Of a DNA stretch of 64,000 nt, positions 7,356 through 15,782 are shown piece by piece. A program made the position numbers and the translations under genes. The stretch is taken from the NCBI GenBank assembly GCA_944321885.1, contig CALUNB010000002.1:26201-90200 (forward strand). Direction: 5' to 3'. A model generated the notes under the pieces. That model was not told where the DNA came from. It was given only the letters and a program-made list of their open reading frames with translations, and searched no databases. The DNA comes from an uncultured Bacteroidales bacterium (lineage in GTDB: Bacteria > Bacteroidota > Bacteroidia > Bacteroidales > P3). Numbering within the stretch: the first letter of the stretch is position 1; each line of letters begins with the position of its first letter.

Positions 7356-8747
7356 CTACAAAAGACGACCCGCCACTTCCGCCAAGGGGCTCCTTTCACC
7401 TTTTACCAGGTTCACCGTGGCAAACAACTCTTCCCCGAACATGCGGTCGCAAAGGTAGCTGAGCCCGTTGGAACGCGAATCCAGATAGGGGGAGTCGATT
7501 TGGTGCAAGTCACCGGTAAAAACCATCTTGGTCCCTTCCCCGGCCCGCGTGATAATCGTCTTCACCTCGTGCGGGGTCAAATTCTGGGCTTCGTCCACGA
7601 TAAAGAAGGTGTCGGACAAGCTCCGCCCACGGATATAAGCCAAAGGCGTAATCTGGAAATTCCCGCTCTTCTGCATTTCCTCTATCTGGGCGAACTCCTT
7701 GGAAGAAATCCGGGTCTTGTTCTTGATGACCGCCAAATTATCGTAAAGCGGCAGCATGTAGGGAGCCAGTTTCTCGTTGGCATCCCCCGGCAGGAACCCC
7801 ATGTCCTGGTTCTGCAAAGGGATGACGGGACGGCTCAGCAAAATGGATTTGTACGAATCCATCTGCGCCAAAGCCGCTGCCAAAGCCAACAAGGTCTTTC
7901 CGGTTCCCGCCACCCCGGTCAAAGCCACCAGCTGTATGTCCGGACGCATCAAGGCATCCAAGGCGCACGCTTGCTCGTCATTGCGGGGTGAAATACCGGA
8001 AACCGTGCGGGCTTCCACCTTGACCACCGATTTGGTACGGGCGTTGTAAAACACGGGCATCCGGGTATCGGCACTTCCTATTTCAAAATACTCGTTATCC
8101 ACCGGCTTCACCTTCAAGGCCTTCGGACTAAGGCCTTCGGGCTTTTCATAAAGGCTCGCTATCAACGAATTGTCCACTTTCACATGGCCGACCCGGCGTT
8201 TATTCAGTTCCTCTTCGTCCGGACTCTTGTCGTTCAGGTAATCCTGGGAAGGCATTCCGAACGCCTTGGCCTTCATGCGCAGGTTCACATCCTTGGTTAC
8301 CAGGCAAACATGGCGTTGCGGGTTTTCTTCCTGCAAATCCAGAGCCACGGCAAGGATACGGTGGTCGGGAATATCTTCCATGGCCGCATCCTTCATTTCC
8401 GGGCGCAAACCCTTCCCTATTTCCACGCTCAGACGGCCCATACCCTTTCCTAACGGGACTCCGCCATCGAACAAACCCTGACCGGAGAGTTTGTCGAGCG
8501 AACGCATGATTTCCCTGGCATTGAAATTGATTTGATCGTTCCCCTTCTTGAAGTGGTCGATTTCCTCCAAATCCACCAAAGGAATCACAATGTCGTTGTC
8601 TTGGAACTTGTACAAAGCCCGGTAATCGTGCAAAAGCACATTGGTGTCCAAGACAAAAATCTTAGGCAATTTCTTGGCAGGGCTTTTACCTTTCCGGGAG
8701 GCTTGCGGGGCCTTGCCTGTCCCTTGGGTCTTCTTTTCCGTTTTCAT
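7356..8747 (-). CDS. PIN domain and PhoH-like ATPase protein
   Basis: This 463-residue protein fuses an N-terminal PIN-type RNase domain (about 28-170, FVLDTNVLLHD with catalytic Asp34) to a C-terminal PhoH ATPase domain. The ATPase carries Walker A GVAGTGKT at 278-285 and a Walker B FIVDEAQN near 380. The family is proposed to act as an RNA helicase/nuclease. A basic, low-complexity N-terminus (1-28) precedes the PIN domain. It lies downstream of the TlpA-like gene, separated by a stretch holding an R2-type end. The fused layout is the usual one for PhoH2/YlaK-type proteins. Confidence 0.92.
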   Translation of the reverse strand: MKTEKKTQGTGKAPQASRKGKSPAKKLPKIFVLDTNVLLHDYRALYKFQDNDIVIPLVDLEEIDHFKKGNDQINFNAREIMRSLDKLSGQGLFDGGVPLGKGMGRLSVEIGKGLRPEMKDAAMEDIPDHRILAVALDLQEENPQRHVCLVTKDVNLRMKAKAFGMPSQDYLNDKSPDEEELNKRRVGHVKVDNSLIASLYEKPEGLSPKALKVKPVDNEYFEIGSADTRMPVFYNARTKSVVKVEARTVSGISPRNDEQACALDALMRPDIQLVALTGVAGTGKTLLALAAALAQMDSYKSILLSRPVIPLQNQDMGFLPGDANEKLAPYMLPLYDNLAVIKNKTRISSKEFAQIEEMQKSGNFQITPLAYIRGRSLSDTFFIVDEAQNLTPHEVKTIITRAGEGTKMVFTGDLHQIDSPYLDSRSNGLSYLCDRMFGEELFATVNLVKGERSPLAEVAGRLL

Positions 8748-8787
8748 AGGCTATGTTTTGAGAAAATGTCTAAACCATTCTTCAATC

Positions 8788-8821
8788 CTTTCAGGATTAT
8801 AAAAATTTCAAACAGCTTCAT
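8788..8821. repeat. Isolated R2-type end between the TlpA-like gene and phoH
   Basis: The stretch CTTTCAGGATTATAAAAATT followed by TCAAACAGCTTC resembles the right end of the R2 element (TTTTCAGGATTGCAAGAAAT then TTTAAACAGCTTC). No matching left end was found. It is probably a remnant. Confidence 0.4.
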
Positions 8822-8855
8822 GGAACCGGGAGCAGGATTGAGGGGCGACCATCCA

Positions 8856-10037
8856 CTAAAGGGCGTCCAAATCCCGATAAAATTCAGGAACCTCTCCCAA
8901 ATACTTGGCTTTGACCCGCAAACCAGGTTCCAACAACACCTTGGTCGGGAAACCGCTGACCCCGTAAGACAAAGCCACATCGTTTTCCGCCGTCCCGTTC
9001 ATCACATTAATCCAGGCAATACCTTCCTTTTCTACCATCGCCCGCACTTTTTCCACTTTGTCGCGGCAGGCGATACTGATGAACACCACTTTGCCCTTAT
9101 GTTTGGCATAATATTCCTTCATTTGGGGAATTCCCTTGACACACCAAGGACACCAGGTTCCCCAGAAATCCAAAACCACATATTTGTCGGTGTAATCCGC
9201 AAGGGAAACGGCTTTCCCGTCCAAACCGGTCAGGCTGAAAGCCGGAGCCACGGAACCGGGAACCAGCTTGGCATCGTTGGCGCGAAGCAGCAAACGGTGT
9301 TCCGAAGCCGCTTTCATCTTGTCCAGCCGTTCCTTGAGGATACCGTCCCGGACCGAAGCGTCCAATTTGTCGTAATAAGCCAGGAATGTGTCTGGTTCGG
9401 GATTTTGCAACAGGAAGAAAGCCGACATCAGGTTGTCCGGATTGTCTTGGACATAGCTCAAGGAGGCTTGACGTATGGACTGGGAAAGCCCGGCCCGCAA
9501 AGCATACAAACTGTCCAGATATTTCTCATCGGCGTTCTCGTAGCCCTCTTCCAACTCCTCGGCAATCTGGTCGGCCAGAATCTGACTCTTGACATACAAG
9601 CTCTTGGCTGCATTGCGCAAACCCGACTGGGTCTGCAAATCGCCTGAACCCGTCAAGTCATAGGCCAAGAACCCGTCCTCGTAACGGGCATCCAAACGTA
9701 TCTTCTCTCCCGGCATGGCCAGGAATACCACTTGATGGCTTGCCGGTACCGAAGCCCGGCCATTCCGTACCCGGACATCCTTGTCCACCACGACATGCAC
9801 TTCGGTCGGCGAAGTCAAGGAGGGGTTCCAACAGAACCTGCCTCCGGTCATCCGGACCGTGTCGTACAAAACCGAATCGGCCATGGCAAGAGGGCTGGCC
9901 GAAATATACACATTGGCGGAGTCCACGCCCTTGAAACGGGCATCCAACAAGGCATCCTGCTTGGAACCGCAAGCAACGGACAACAGGGCCGGCAGAACCA
10001 CCGGCACTCCTTTTTTCAATGTAGAAACAAAACTCAT
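8856..10037 (-). CDS. TlpA-like thiol-disulfide oxidoreductase lipoprotein
   Basis: This is a 393-residue protein. The signal ends in the lipobox LLSVAC with Cys23, so it is predicted to be a lipoprotein. An N-terminal region of about 100 residues looks like the DUF4369 domain common in Bacteroidetes. A helical linker and a thioredoxin fold with CPWC at 296-299 (WGTWCPWC) follow. The cis-proline loop GFPT lies 63 residues after the CPWC pair. It should reduce or isomerise disulfides in periplasmic or surface proteins; the substrate is unknown. No cytochrome maturation genes are adjacent. Confidence 0.88.
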   Translation of the reverse strand: MSFVSTLKKGVPVVLPALLSVACGSKQDALLDARFKGVDSANVYISASPLAMADSVLYDTVRMTGGRFCWNPSLTSPTEVHVVVDKDVRVRNGRASVPASHQVVFLAMPGEKIRLDARYEDGFLAYDLTGSGDLQTQSGLRNAAKSLYVKSQILADQIAEELEEGYENADEKYLDSLYALRAGLSQSIRQASLSYVQDNPDNLMSAFFLLQNPEPDTFLAYYDKLDASVRDGILKERLDKMKAASEHRLLLRANDAKLVPGSVAPAFSLTGLDGKAVSLADYTDKYVVLDFWGTWCPWCVKGIPQMKEYYAKHKGKVVFISIACRDKVEKVRAMVEKEGIAWINVMNGTAENDVALSYGVSGFPTKVLLEPGLRVKAKYLGEVPEFYRDLDAL

Positions 10038-10087
10038 TTCTCTTTTCTTTTGAACTATTTACGAATGATTTTTGACGGATTTGTTTA

Positions 10088-10114
10088 GAAGCTGTTTAAA
10101 ATCTCTTACAATCC
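10088..10114. repeat. R2-type end overlapping the 3' end of the S41 protease gene
   Basis: GAAGCTGTTTAAAATCTCTTACAATCC differs from the R2 left end by few bases. The minus-strand stop codon of the S41 gene (10106-10108) lies inside it, so the last codons of that gene run into the repeat end. No partner end was found. Confidence 0.5.
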
Positions 10115-11746
10115 CGAAACGCCTTCCACTTCCCGTTCTCCCTTCAAGACCTTGACTGCTTCCAGGAAGTCGTCGTCCTTTTGCAAATAGGTGGGATAGA
10201 AACCGGCATCATCGTACAAGTCCCTCCCAATCAAAGCCTTCAAGGTCAGGCGCATTTCCAGGCCGTATTTGGCAATGCTGGCCGTATCACGCGCCAAGCC
10301 CTTGGATTCCGCATACCGGATGAAGCCCTCGAACAAGGCATCATCCACCTCGAAATCCCGCGTGAAAGCTTCCGCCGAAGGATAAGCTTTCTTCAATTCC
10401 TTCCGGTGCTTGTTCGTGTAATTGAACGAATAATCGTAGCTGTACCCCCGGTTCGACAACTGGTTCATATACACGAAAAGACTATCGGTCTTGTACGGCA
10501 GCAACACATCGGGCACGATACCCCCTCCCCCGTAAACCACCCGGCCATTCTTGGTGTAATAGGCCACCGTGTCGGTATGCAGGGTCGTATCCTCCCCTGT
10601 CATCTCCCCGCTCATGTAACGGCGTATCACATCTTCCTCGTACTCTTCGAAACTACCATCATAAGGCTTCTGGATGCAACGTCCGCTGGGCGTGTAATAC
10701 CGGGCCACCGTCAAACGCAAAGCACTCCCGTCACCCAAATCCATTTGTTCCTGGACCAAGCCTTTCCCGAACGAACGCCGTCCCAGAATCACGCCCCGGT
10801 CGTTGTCCTGGATGGCACCGGCCAGGATTTCGGAAGCTGAGGCAGACCACTCGTCCAACAAGACCGCCAATTCCATGCCTTGGTAAGGACCCTGGCCCGT
10901 GGCATGCAGTTCGGAACGTCTCCGGTTCCTTCCCTCGGTATAAACAATCACATCCCCCTCACCCAACAACATGTCGGCCATTTCCAAGCAAGGGGTCAGC
11001 AAACCTCCACCGTTGGAACGCAGGTCGATAATCAATTTCTCCACACCCTCTTCGGCCAAATCCGCCAAAGCGGCATGGAACTCGATAGCCGTATTGGCGG
11101 CGAACTTGCTCACTTTCACGTAGCCCAAACCTGGTTCCACCACAAAATGGGCATCCACGCTATAAGTCGGTATCACGTCCCTCTTCACCTCCACCCAGAC
11201 CAAACCCTCCGTGCCGGTCCGGCTCAAACCCAATTTCACCTTGGTACCTTTGGGCCCCTTCAATTTCTTCACGATGTCATCCGTGTTCAATTTCTTTCCC
11301 GAAATCGTATCCGGACCTGCCATGATAATCCGGTCCCCGGCTAATACACCGACCCTCTCCGAAGGTCCTCCACTGATGGGCATGATGACCGTCACCGTAT
11401 CGTTGATGACCCGGAACTGGACCCCGATTCCTTGGAAATTCCCTTGGATTTCTTCCTCGGCCGCCTCGTAATCCTTGGGCGGCATATAAGCCGAATGGGG
11501 ATCCAAGCTATGCAAGATAGCCGTCAACCCCTCGGTGTTCAACTGCTCTTCATTGACCGTGTCCACGTAATTGGCTTCGATAAGCTGCATGACCACCCCC
11601 AGTTTGGAACCTTGGGTATAGGAAATGACCTGGCGCGGAAGGGTCTTGACCCGCCGCTGCATCATGAACGCACCTGCCAACAGCCCTATGGCGAACACCA
11701 GGGCCACGAATATCCACGGAAAACGGTTTCTATTCATTTCTTCCAT
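10106..11746 (-). CDS. C-terminal processing protease, S41 family
   Basis: This is about a 546-residue protein. One N-terminal membrane segment (about 9-27) anchors it in the inner membrane, with the rest in the periplasm. A PDZ domain follows at about 90-180 (GIGVQF...GVLAGDRI). The S41 catalytic domain shows DLRSNGGG, the nucleophile region WSASASE and the catalytic lysine region GRRSFGKGLVQ. The family cleaves proteins near their C-termini. The open frame extends to 11851, but the ATG at 11746 (or 11737) sits just before the membrane segment and clears the terminator at 11,827-11,876. The C-terminal coding end overlaps an R2-type end. Confidence 0.93.
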   Translation of the reverse strand: MEEMNRNRFPWIFVALVFAIGLLAGAFMMQRRVKTLPRQVISYTQGSKLGVVMQLIEANYVDTVNEEQLNTEGLTAILHSLDPHSAYMPPKDYEAAEEEIQGNFQGIGVQFRVINDTVTVIMPISGGPSERVGVLAGDRIIMAGPDTISGKKLNTDDIVKKLKGPKGTKVKLGLSRTGTEGLVWVEVKRDVIPTYSVDAHFVVEPGLGYVKVSKFAANTAIEFHAALADLAEEGVEKLIIDLRSNGGGLLTPCLEMADMLLGEGDVIVYTEGRNRRRSELHATGQGPYQGMELAVLLDEWSASASEILAGAIQDNDRGVILGRRSFGKGLVQEQMDLGDGSALRLTVARYYTPSGRCIQKPYDGSFEEYEEDVIRRYMSGEMTGEDTTLHTDTVAYYTKNGRVVYGGGGIVPDVLLPYKTDSLFVYMNQLSNRGYSYDYSFNYTNKHRKELKKAYPSAEAFTRDFEVDDALFEGFIRYAESKGLARDTASIAKYGLEMRLTLKALIGRDLYDDAGFYPTYLQKDDDFLEAVKVLKGEREVEGVSGL

Positions 11747-11826
11747 ATTGTAAAAGTACAAAAAAAAGCGGAACGGCTGGAAGCCCTTCGACCCCGGTCT
11801 CCCGTCCTGGCAAACAAGCCTCCGAG

Positions 11827-11876
11827 GGAAAAAACAACGGACCGGAACCAAGCAAGAAACACCCGGTTCCGGTCCG
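11827..11876 (-). terminator. Rho-independent terminator after the TPR gene (minus strand)
   Basis: The arms CGGACCGGAACC (11838-11849) and GGTTCCGGTCCG (11865-11876) form a perfect 12-bp stem. On the minus strand the stem is followed by TTGTTTTTT. It separates the gyrA-TPR unit from the S41 protease gene. Confidence 0.85.
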
Positions 11877-11920
11877 CAAATGTTTTAATCCCGATTGAAG
11901 AAATTCCGGGTAAACCGGCC

Positions 11921-13075
11921 TTATTCGGCGGCCCCGCTCAATTCGTCAACCTTGGCCTTGGCTTCCTGTGCCTTGGCCGTATCGCCTACACGTACATACA
12001 ACTCCCGCAAAATCTGCCATACGTTGATATTGTCAGGCTGCACTTCCACAATCTTTTCCAAATAAGGGATGGACAAACTGAAAGCTTCCTTGGCCTGGGC
12101 CATCAGCTGTTCATATTCGTCCGCAGCTTCCAACGGCAACTGGTTGGCCTCGGTGTTCAAGCGGTTGCCTCTTTCCAAATACAAGTTACCCAAATCGATA
12201 TAGGCGTCCAAATAACCGGCGTTCAGTTCGATGGCTTTCTTGAATGCGGCTTCGGCTTCGGCTTCCTTGCCTTCATTCTGGTAAGAAACCCCCAGATACC
12301 GCTGGAAGTCGGCATCCTGCGCCCATTTGATCAAAGCGGCGTTCAAAATGGAAGAAGCCTTTTCGTTATCCCCGGTACGGATGTACACCGAAGATGCCGA
12401 CAAGTACAAGTTCCTGTCTTCGGGAAAGATTTGAAGGCCCTTGTCCATGACAGCCTGGGCCTCGGCGTCCTGCTTGTTTTGCAGATAGGCTTCGGCCAGA
12501 TAGATATAGGCCGTGGAATTCAACCAGCCTCCATCGACCACTTCTTTGAGATACTTGATGGAAGTCTCGATCATGCTTCCTTCGTTGAAAGCGCACAAAG
12601 CCACATTGAATGCGGCATTCGTATCATAAATCCCGTTCAACTGGCTGACCTGGAAGGACTTTTCGAAATCGGAAACCGCCTCGGCATAAGCCTTTTCTTC
12701 GAAGGCTGCCGCTCCCCGGTCATAATAATTACCCGCCAAGTTGTTCAAATCCGTACGCAACATCAGGGTCTTGCCCGGATCCAATTGGATGGCCTTTTCG
12801 AAAGATTCCCTGGAAATGTCGGCTGCTCCAGGATAGTTCCTGGCAACCAAGGGATTCCCCGCGATGGACAGATACACTTTCCCCCTTGTCATCCAGGCAT
12901 CGAAAGAAGATGCCGTTTCCGGGTTCTTGACCGCTTCATCAATCAAGGTTGCCGCCTCGGACAATTCCGCCTTGTTCAGAAAACGCTTGGCTTTGTTGAC
13001 ATTCTTCACCTGTGCCATTCCGGACCCCAGCAAACCCAGGCAGAGCAATCCGGAAACAAAAAGTCTATTTTTCAT
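11921..13075 (-). CDS. Exported tetratricopeptide repeat protein
   Basis: This 384-residue protein has a cleavable signal peptide (1-21, ending GMAQ) and is built of TPR-like helical pairs throughout (for example about 190-330). It starts 14 bp after gyrA stops and is probably co-transcribed with it; this gyrA-TPR pairing is, as I recall, frequent in Bacteroidales. The location is predicted to be periplasmic. Its partner is unknown, and nothing in the sequence links it to DNA topology. A strong terminator follows. Confidence 0.85.
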   Translation of the reverse strand: MKNRLFVSGLLCLGLLGSGMAQVKNVNKAKRFLNKAELSEAATLIDEAVKNPETASSFDAWMTRGKVYLSIAGNPLVARNYPGAADISRESFEKAIQLDPGKTLMLRTDLNNLAGNYYDRGAAAFEEKAYAEAVSDFEKSFQVSQLNGIYDTNAAFNVALCAFNEGSMIETSIKYLKEVVDGGWLNSTAYIYLAEAYLQNKQDAEAQAVMDKGLQIFPEDRNLYLSASSVYIRTGDNEKASSILNAALIKWAQDADFQRYLGVSYQNEGKEAEAEAAFKKAIELNAGYLDAYIDLGNLYLERGNRLNTEANQLPLEAADEYEQLMAQAKEAFSLSIPYLEKIVEVQPDNINVWQILRELYVRVGDTAKAQEAKAKVDELSGAAE

Positions 13076-13089
13076 GCGTGTTTAAAATT

Positions 13090-15648
13090 TTACAAATTTT
13101 CTTCCTGGGATTCCCCGGTTTCCGTACCAGGTGCCTGGATTTCCGCTTCCGGGGAAGCGGATTCCCCTTCCAAATCCGGACCTTCTTCCTCCTCTTCCAT
13201 GGCCACCTTGGCCACCGAAGCAATGGAATCCTTGCCCTTGAGTTCAATCAGCTTGACACCCTGGGTCGCACGGCCAACCACCCGCAAATCCTTCACGGCC
13301 ATCCGGAGAATGATACCCGACTTGTTGATAATCATCAAATCATCCTTGTCCGTCACATCCTTGATGGCAATCAAGGCACCGGTCTTGTCGGTAATCTGGA
13401 GCGTCTTGACCCCTTTTCCGCCCCGGTTGGTTTCCCGATAATCTTCCAAGCTCGAACGCTTCCCGAAGCCTTTCTCGGAAACCACCAGCACATCGCTTTC
13501 GTTTTCGGTGGGATCTACGCAAATCATGCCTACCACCTCGTCCTGTTCATCGGCCAAAGTCACCCCGCGGACCCCGGACGCGCCACGTCCCATCGGACGG
13601 ACCGTTTCTTCCGGGAAACGAATCGCCTTGCCCGAACGCAAAGCCATCATCAGCACGGATTTGCCATTGGTCAGACGGGCTTCGAGCAATTGGTCGCCCT
13701 CCCGCACCGTAATAGCCAAGATACCGTTCTGCCGGGGCCGGGAATAGGCTTCGAGCGAAGTCTTCTTGATGATTCCCTTCTTGGTGCAAAGCACGATATA
13801 GTTATTGGTGATATATTGCTCGTCCTTCAAGGTCTTGACATTGATGCAAGCCTTCACCTTGTCGTCGGAAGCAATGTTCATCAAATTCTGCAAAGCGCGG
13901 CCTTTCGACTGCCGGGAACCTTCCGGGATATCGAACACCCGCATCCAGAAACATTTCCCCTGTTCGGTAAAGAACAACATGTAGTTGTGCATCGAGGCCA
14001 CGAACAAATGTTCCACGAAGTCCTCGGTCCGCACATCCGAACCCTTCATGCCCTTCCCGCCCCGGTTCTGACGGCGGTACTCGGCCAGACGTGTCCGCTT
14101 GATATACCCCATGCGGGAAATGGTAATGACCATGTCCTCGTCCGGAATCACATCCTCGATATTGAACTCGGCGGAATCATAGACGATGCGGGTCCTACGG
14201 GCATCCCCGTACTTGGCCTTCACGTCCAGCATTTCTTCCTTGATGATAGCCATGCGTTTGCCTTCATCGGAAAGGATGGCATGGCATTCGGCGATGAAGC
14301 GCTCCAAGTCGTCGTACTCCTTCTGGAGCTTTTCACGTTCCAAACCGGTCAACTGCCCCAAACGCATTTCCACGATGGCCTTGGCCTGCAGCTCGCTGAA
14401 AGCGTATTGCTCCATCAAGCCCCGCTTGGCTTCATCGATGGTCTTGGAAGCCCGTATCAACGCGATGATTTCGTCCAGGATATCCAAGGCCTTGAGCAAA
14501 CCTTCGAGAATATGGGCGCGGGCCTCGGCAGCGGCCAAACGGAATTTGGTCCGGCGGATGACGATTTCGTGGCGGTGTTCCACGAAATTGGCAATCAAAT
14601 CCCTGAGATTCAACAGGCAAGGTTTCCCGTGGACCAAGGCGATATTATTGACGCTGAACGAAGTCTGTAAAGCAGAAAGCTGGTAAAGCTTGTTGAGCAC
14701 GACATTGGCCACGGCATCGTTGCGCAAGTCGAACACGACCCGGATGCCGTCCCGGTTGGATTCGTCCCGGATATCCACGATTCCGTCAATCTTCTTCTCG
14801 TTGACCAACTCGGCAATCCGTTTGATCATCTCGGCCTTGTTGACCATGTAGGGAATCGAACGCACGATAATCTGGTTACGGCCGCTCTCCGTGGTCTCGA
14901 TTTCAGCTTCACCCCGGATCACCACACGTCCCATCCCGGTCGCGAAAGCATTACGAACCCCGTCGTAACCGTAAATGACACCTCCCGTGGGAAAATCGGG
15001 CGCCTTGACATACTGCATCAGCTCCTCCACGCTGATATCGTGGTTGTCGACATAGGCAACCACCCCGTCGCAGACCTCGGCCAGATTATGCGGGGCCATA
15101 TTGGTAGCCATCCCCACGGCGATACCCGAAGAGCCATTTACCAGAAGGTTGGGAATCCGGCTGGGCAAAACGGTAGGCTCCTTGCCCGAATCGTCGAAAG
15201 TGGGCTGCATGTCCACCGTATCCTCGTCGATATCCTCGAGCAATTCTTCCGAAATCTTGCGCATGCGGGCTTCCGTATAACGCATGGCTGCCGGCGGATC
15301 CTGGTCTATCGAACCGAAGTTCCCTTGGCCGTCCACCAAGGGATAACGCATCGACCAATCCTGGGCCATGCGGACCAAAGCCCCGTAAATGGAGCTGTCT
15401 CCATGGGGGTGGTACTTACCGAGGACTTCCCCGACAATCCTGGCCGACTTCTTATAGGGTCCCGAGGCCGAAATTCCGGCCTCGTTCATGGCATATAATA
15501 TACGGCGTTGCACAGGCTTCATCCCGTCCCTCACATCGGGCAAGGCACGCGAAACGATAACCGACATCGAGTAATCGATATAAGCCGATTGCATCTGCTT
15601 GTCGATATCGACCTTCACGATTTTGCCGTGTTCTCCGATTTCTTCCAT
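13090..15648 (-). CDS. gyrA: DNA gyrase subunit A
   Basis: This 852-residue protein is the breakage-reunion subunit of gyrase. The catalytic tyrosine is Tyr124 in [10 protein letters not shown], and the quinolone region reads [18 protein letters not shown] (79-96). Ser85 is equivalent to E. coli Ser83, and Gly89 takes the place of E. coli Asp87. The C-terminal half has the beta-pinwheel repeats, including GRGASGVRG, close to the GyrA-box type motif that is needed for DNA wrapping. The tail ends in an acidic, Ser/Pro/Glu-rich stretch of about 45 residues. It is followed by a TPR gene in the same operon. GyrB is not in the window. Confidence 0.97.
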   Translation of the reverse strand: MEEIGEHGKIVKVDIDKQMQSAYIDYSMSVIVSRALPDVRDGMKPVQRRILYAMNEAGISASGPYKKSARIVGEVLGKYHPHGDSSIYGALVRMAQDWSMRYPLVDGQGNFGSIDQDPPAAMRYTEARMRKISEELLEDIDEDTVDMQPTFDDSGKEPTVLPSRIPNLLVNGSSGIAVGMATNMAPHNLAEVCDGVVAYVDNHDISVEELMQYVKAPDFPTGGVIYGYDGVRNAFATGMGRVVIRGEAEIETTESGRNQIIVRSIPYMVNKAEMIKRIAELVNEKKIDGIVDIRDESNRDGIRVVFDLRNDAVANVVLNKLYQLSALQTSFSVNNIALVHGKPCLLNLRDLIANFVEHRHEIVIRRTKFRLAAAEARAHILEGLLKALDILDEIIALIRASKTIDEAKRGLMEQYAFSELQAKAIVEMRLGQLTGLEREKLQKEYDDLERFIAECHAILSDEGKRMAIIKEEMLDVKAKYGDARRTRIVYDSAEFNIEDVIPDEDMVITISRMGYIKRTRLAEYRRQNRGGKGMKGSDVRTEDFVEHLFVASMHNYMLFFTEQGKCFWMRVFDIPEGSRQSKGRALQNLMNIASDDKVKACINVKTLKDEQYITNNYIVLCTKKGIIKKTSLEAYSRPRQNGILAITVREGDQLLEARLTNGKSVLMMALRSGKAIRFPEETVRPMGRGASGVRGVTLADEQDEVVGMICVDPTENESDVLVVSEKGFGKRSSLEDYRETNRGGKGVKTLQITDKTGALIAIKDVTDKDDLMIINKSGIILRMAVKDLRVVGRATQGVKLIELKGKDSIASVAKVAMEEEEEGPDLEGESASPEAEIQAPGTETGESQEENL

Positions 15649-15699
15649 TTCTCGCTTAACTTTCTATCAATCTGTTGCTTTCGCATTTATTCCAAACAG

Positions 15700-15730
15700 C
15701 GAAATTACAATTTTTCCCCGCATATTCCAA
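15700..15730 (-). promoter_or_regulatory. Candidate promoter for gyrA
   Basis: On the minus strand TTGG (15730-15727) and TAATTTCG (15707-15700) are 19 bp apart, each one mismatch from TTTG and TAnnTTTG. It lies about 52 bp upstream of the gyrA start. Confidence 0.4.
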
Positions 15731-15782
15731 GAAATGGAATGTTTTTCGTCTTTTTCAAGCCCTTCCATCCATGCAAAGCCCG

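Noticed and set aside
13090..15648. Quinolone-resistance substitution in GyrA (Gly89 where E. coli has Asp87)
   Set aside because: The Ser at the main resistance position is kept, and I recall Gly at this place in wild-type GyrA of some Bacteroidales. It cannot be called a mutation without a close reference.
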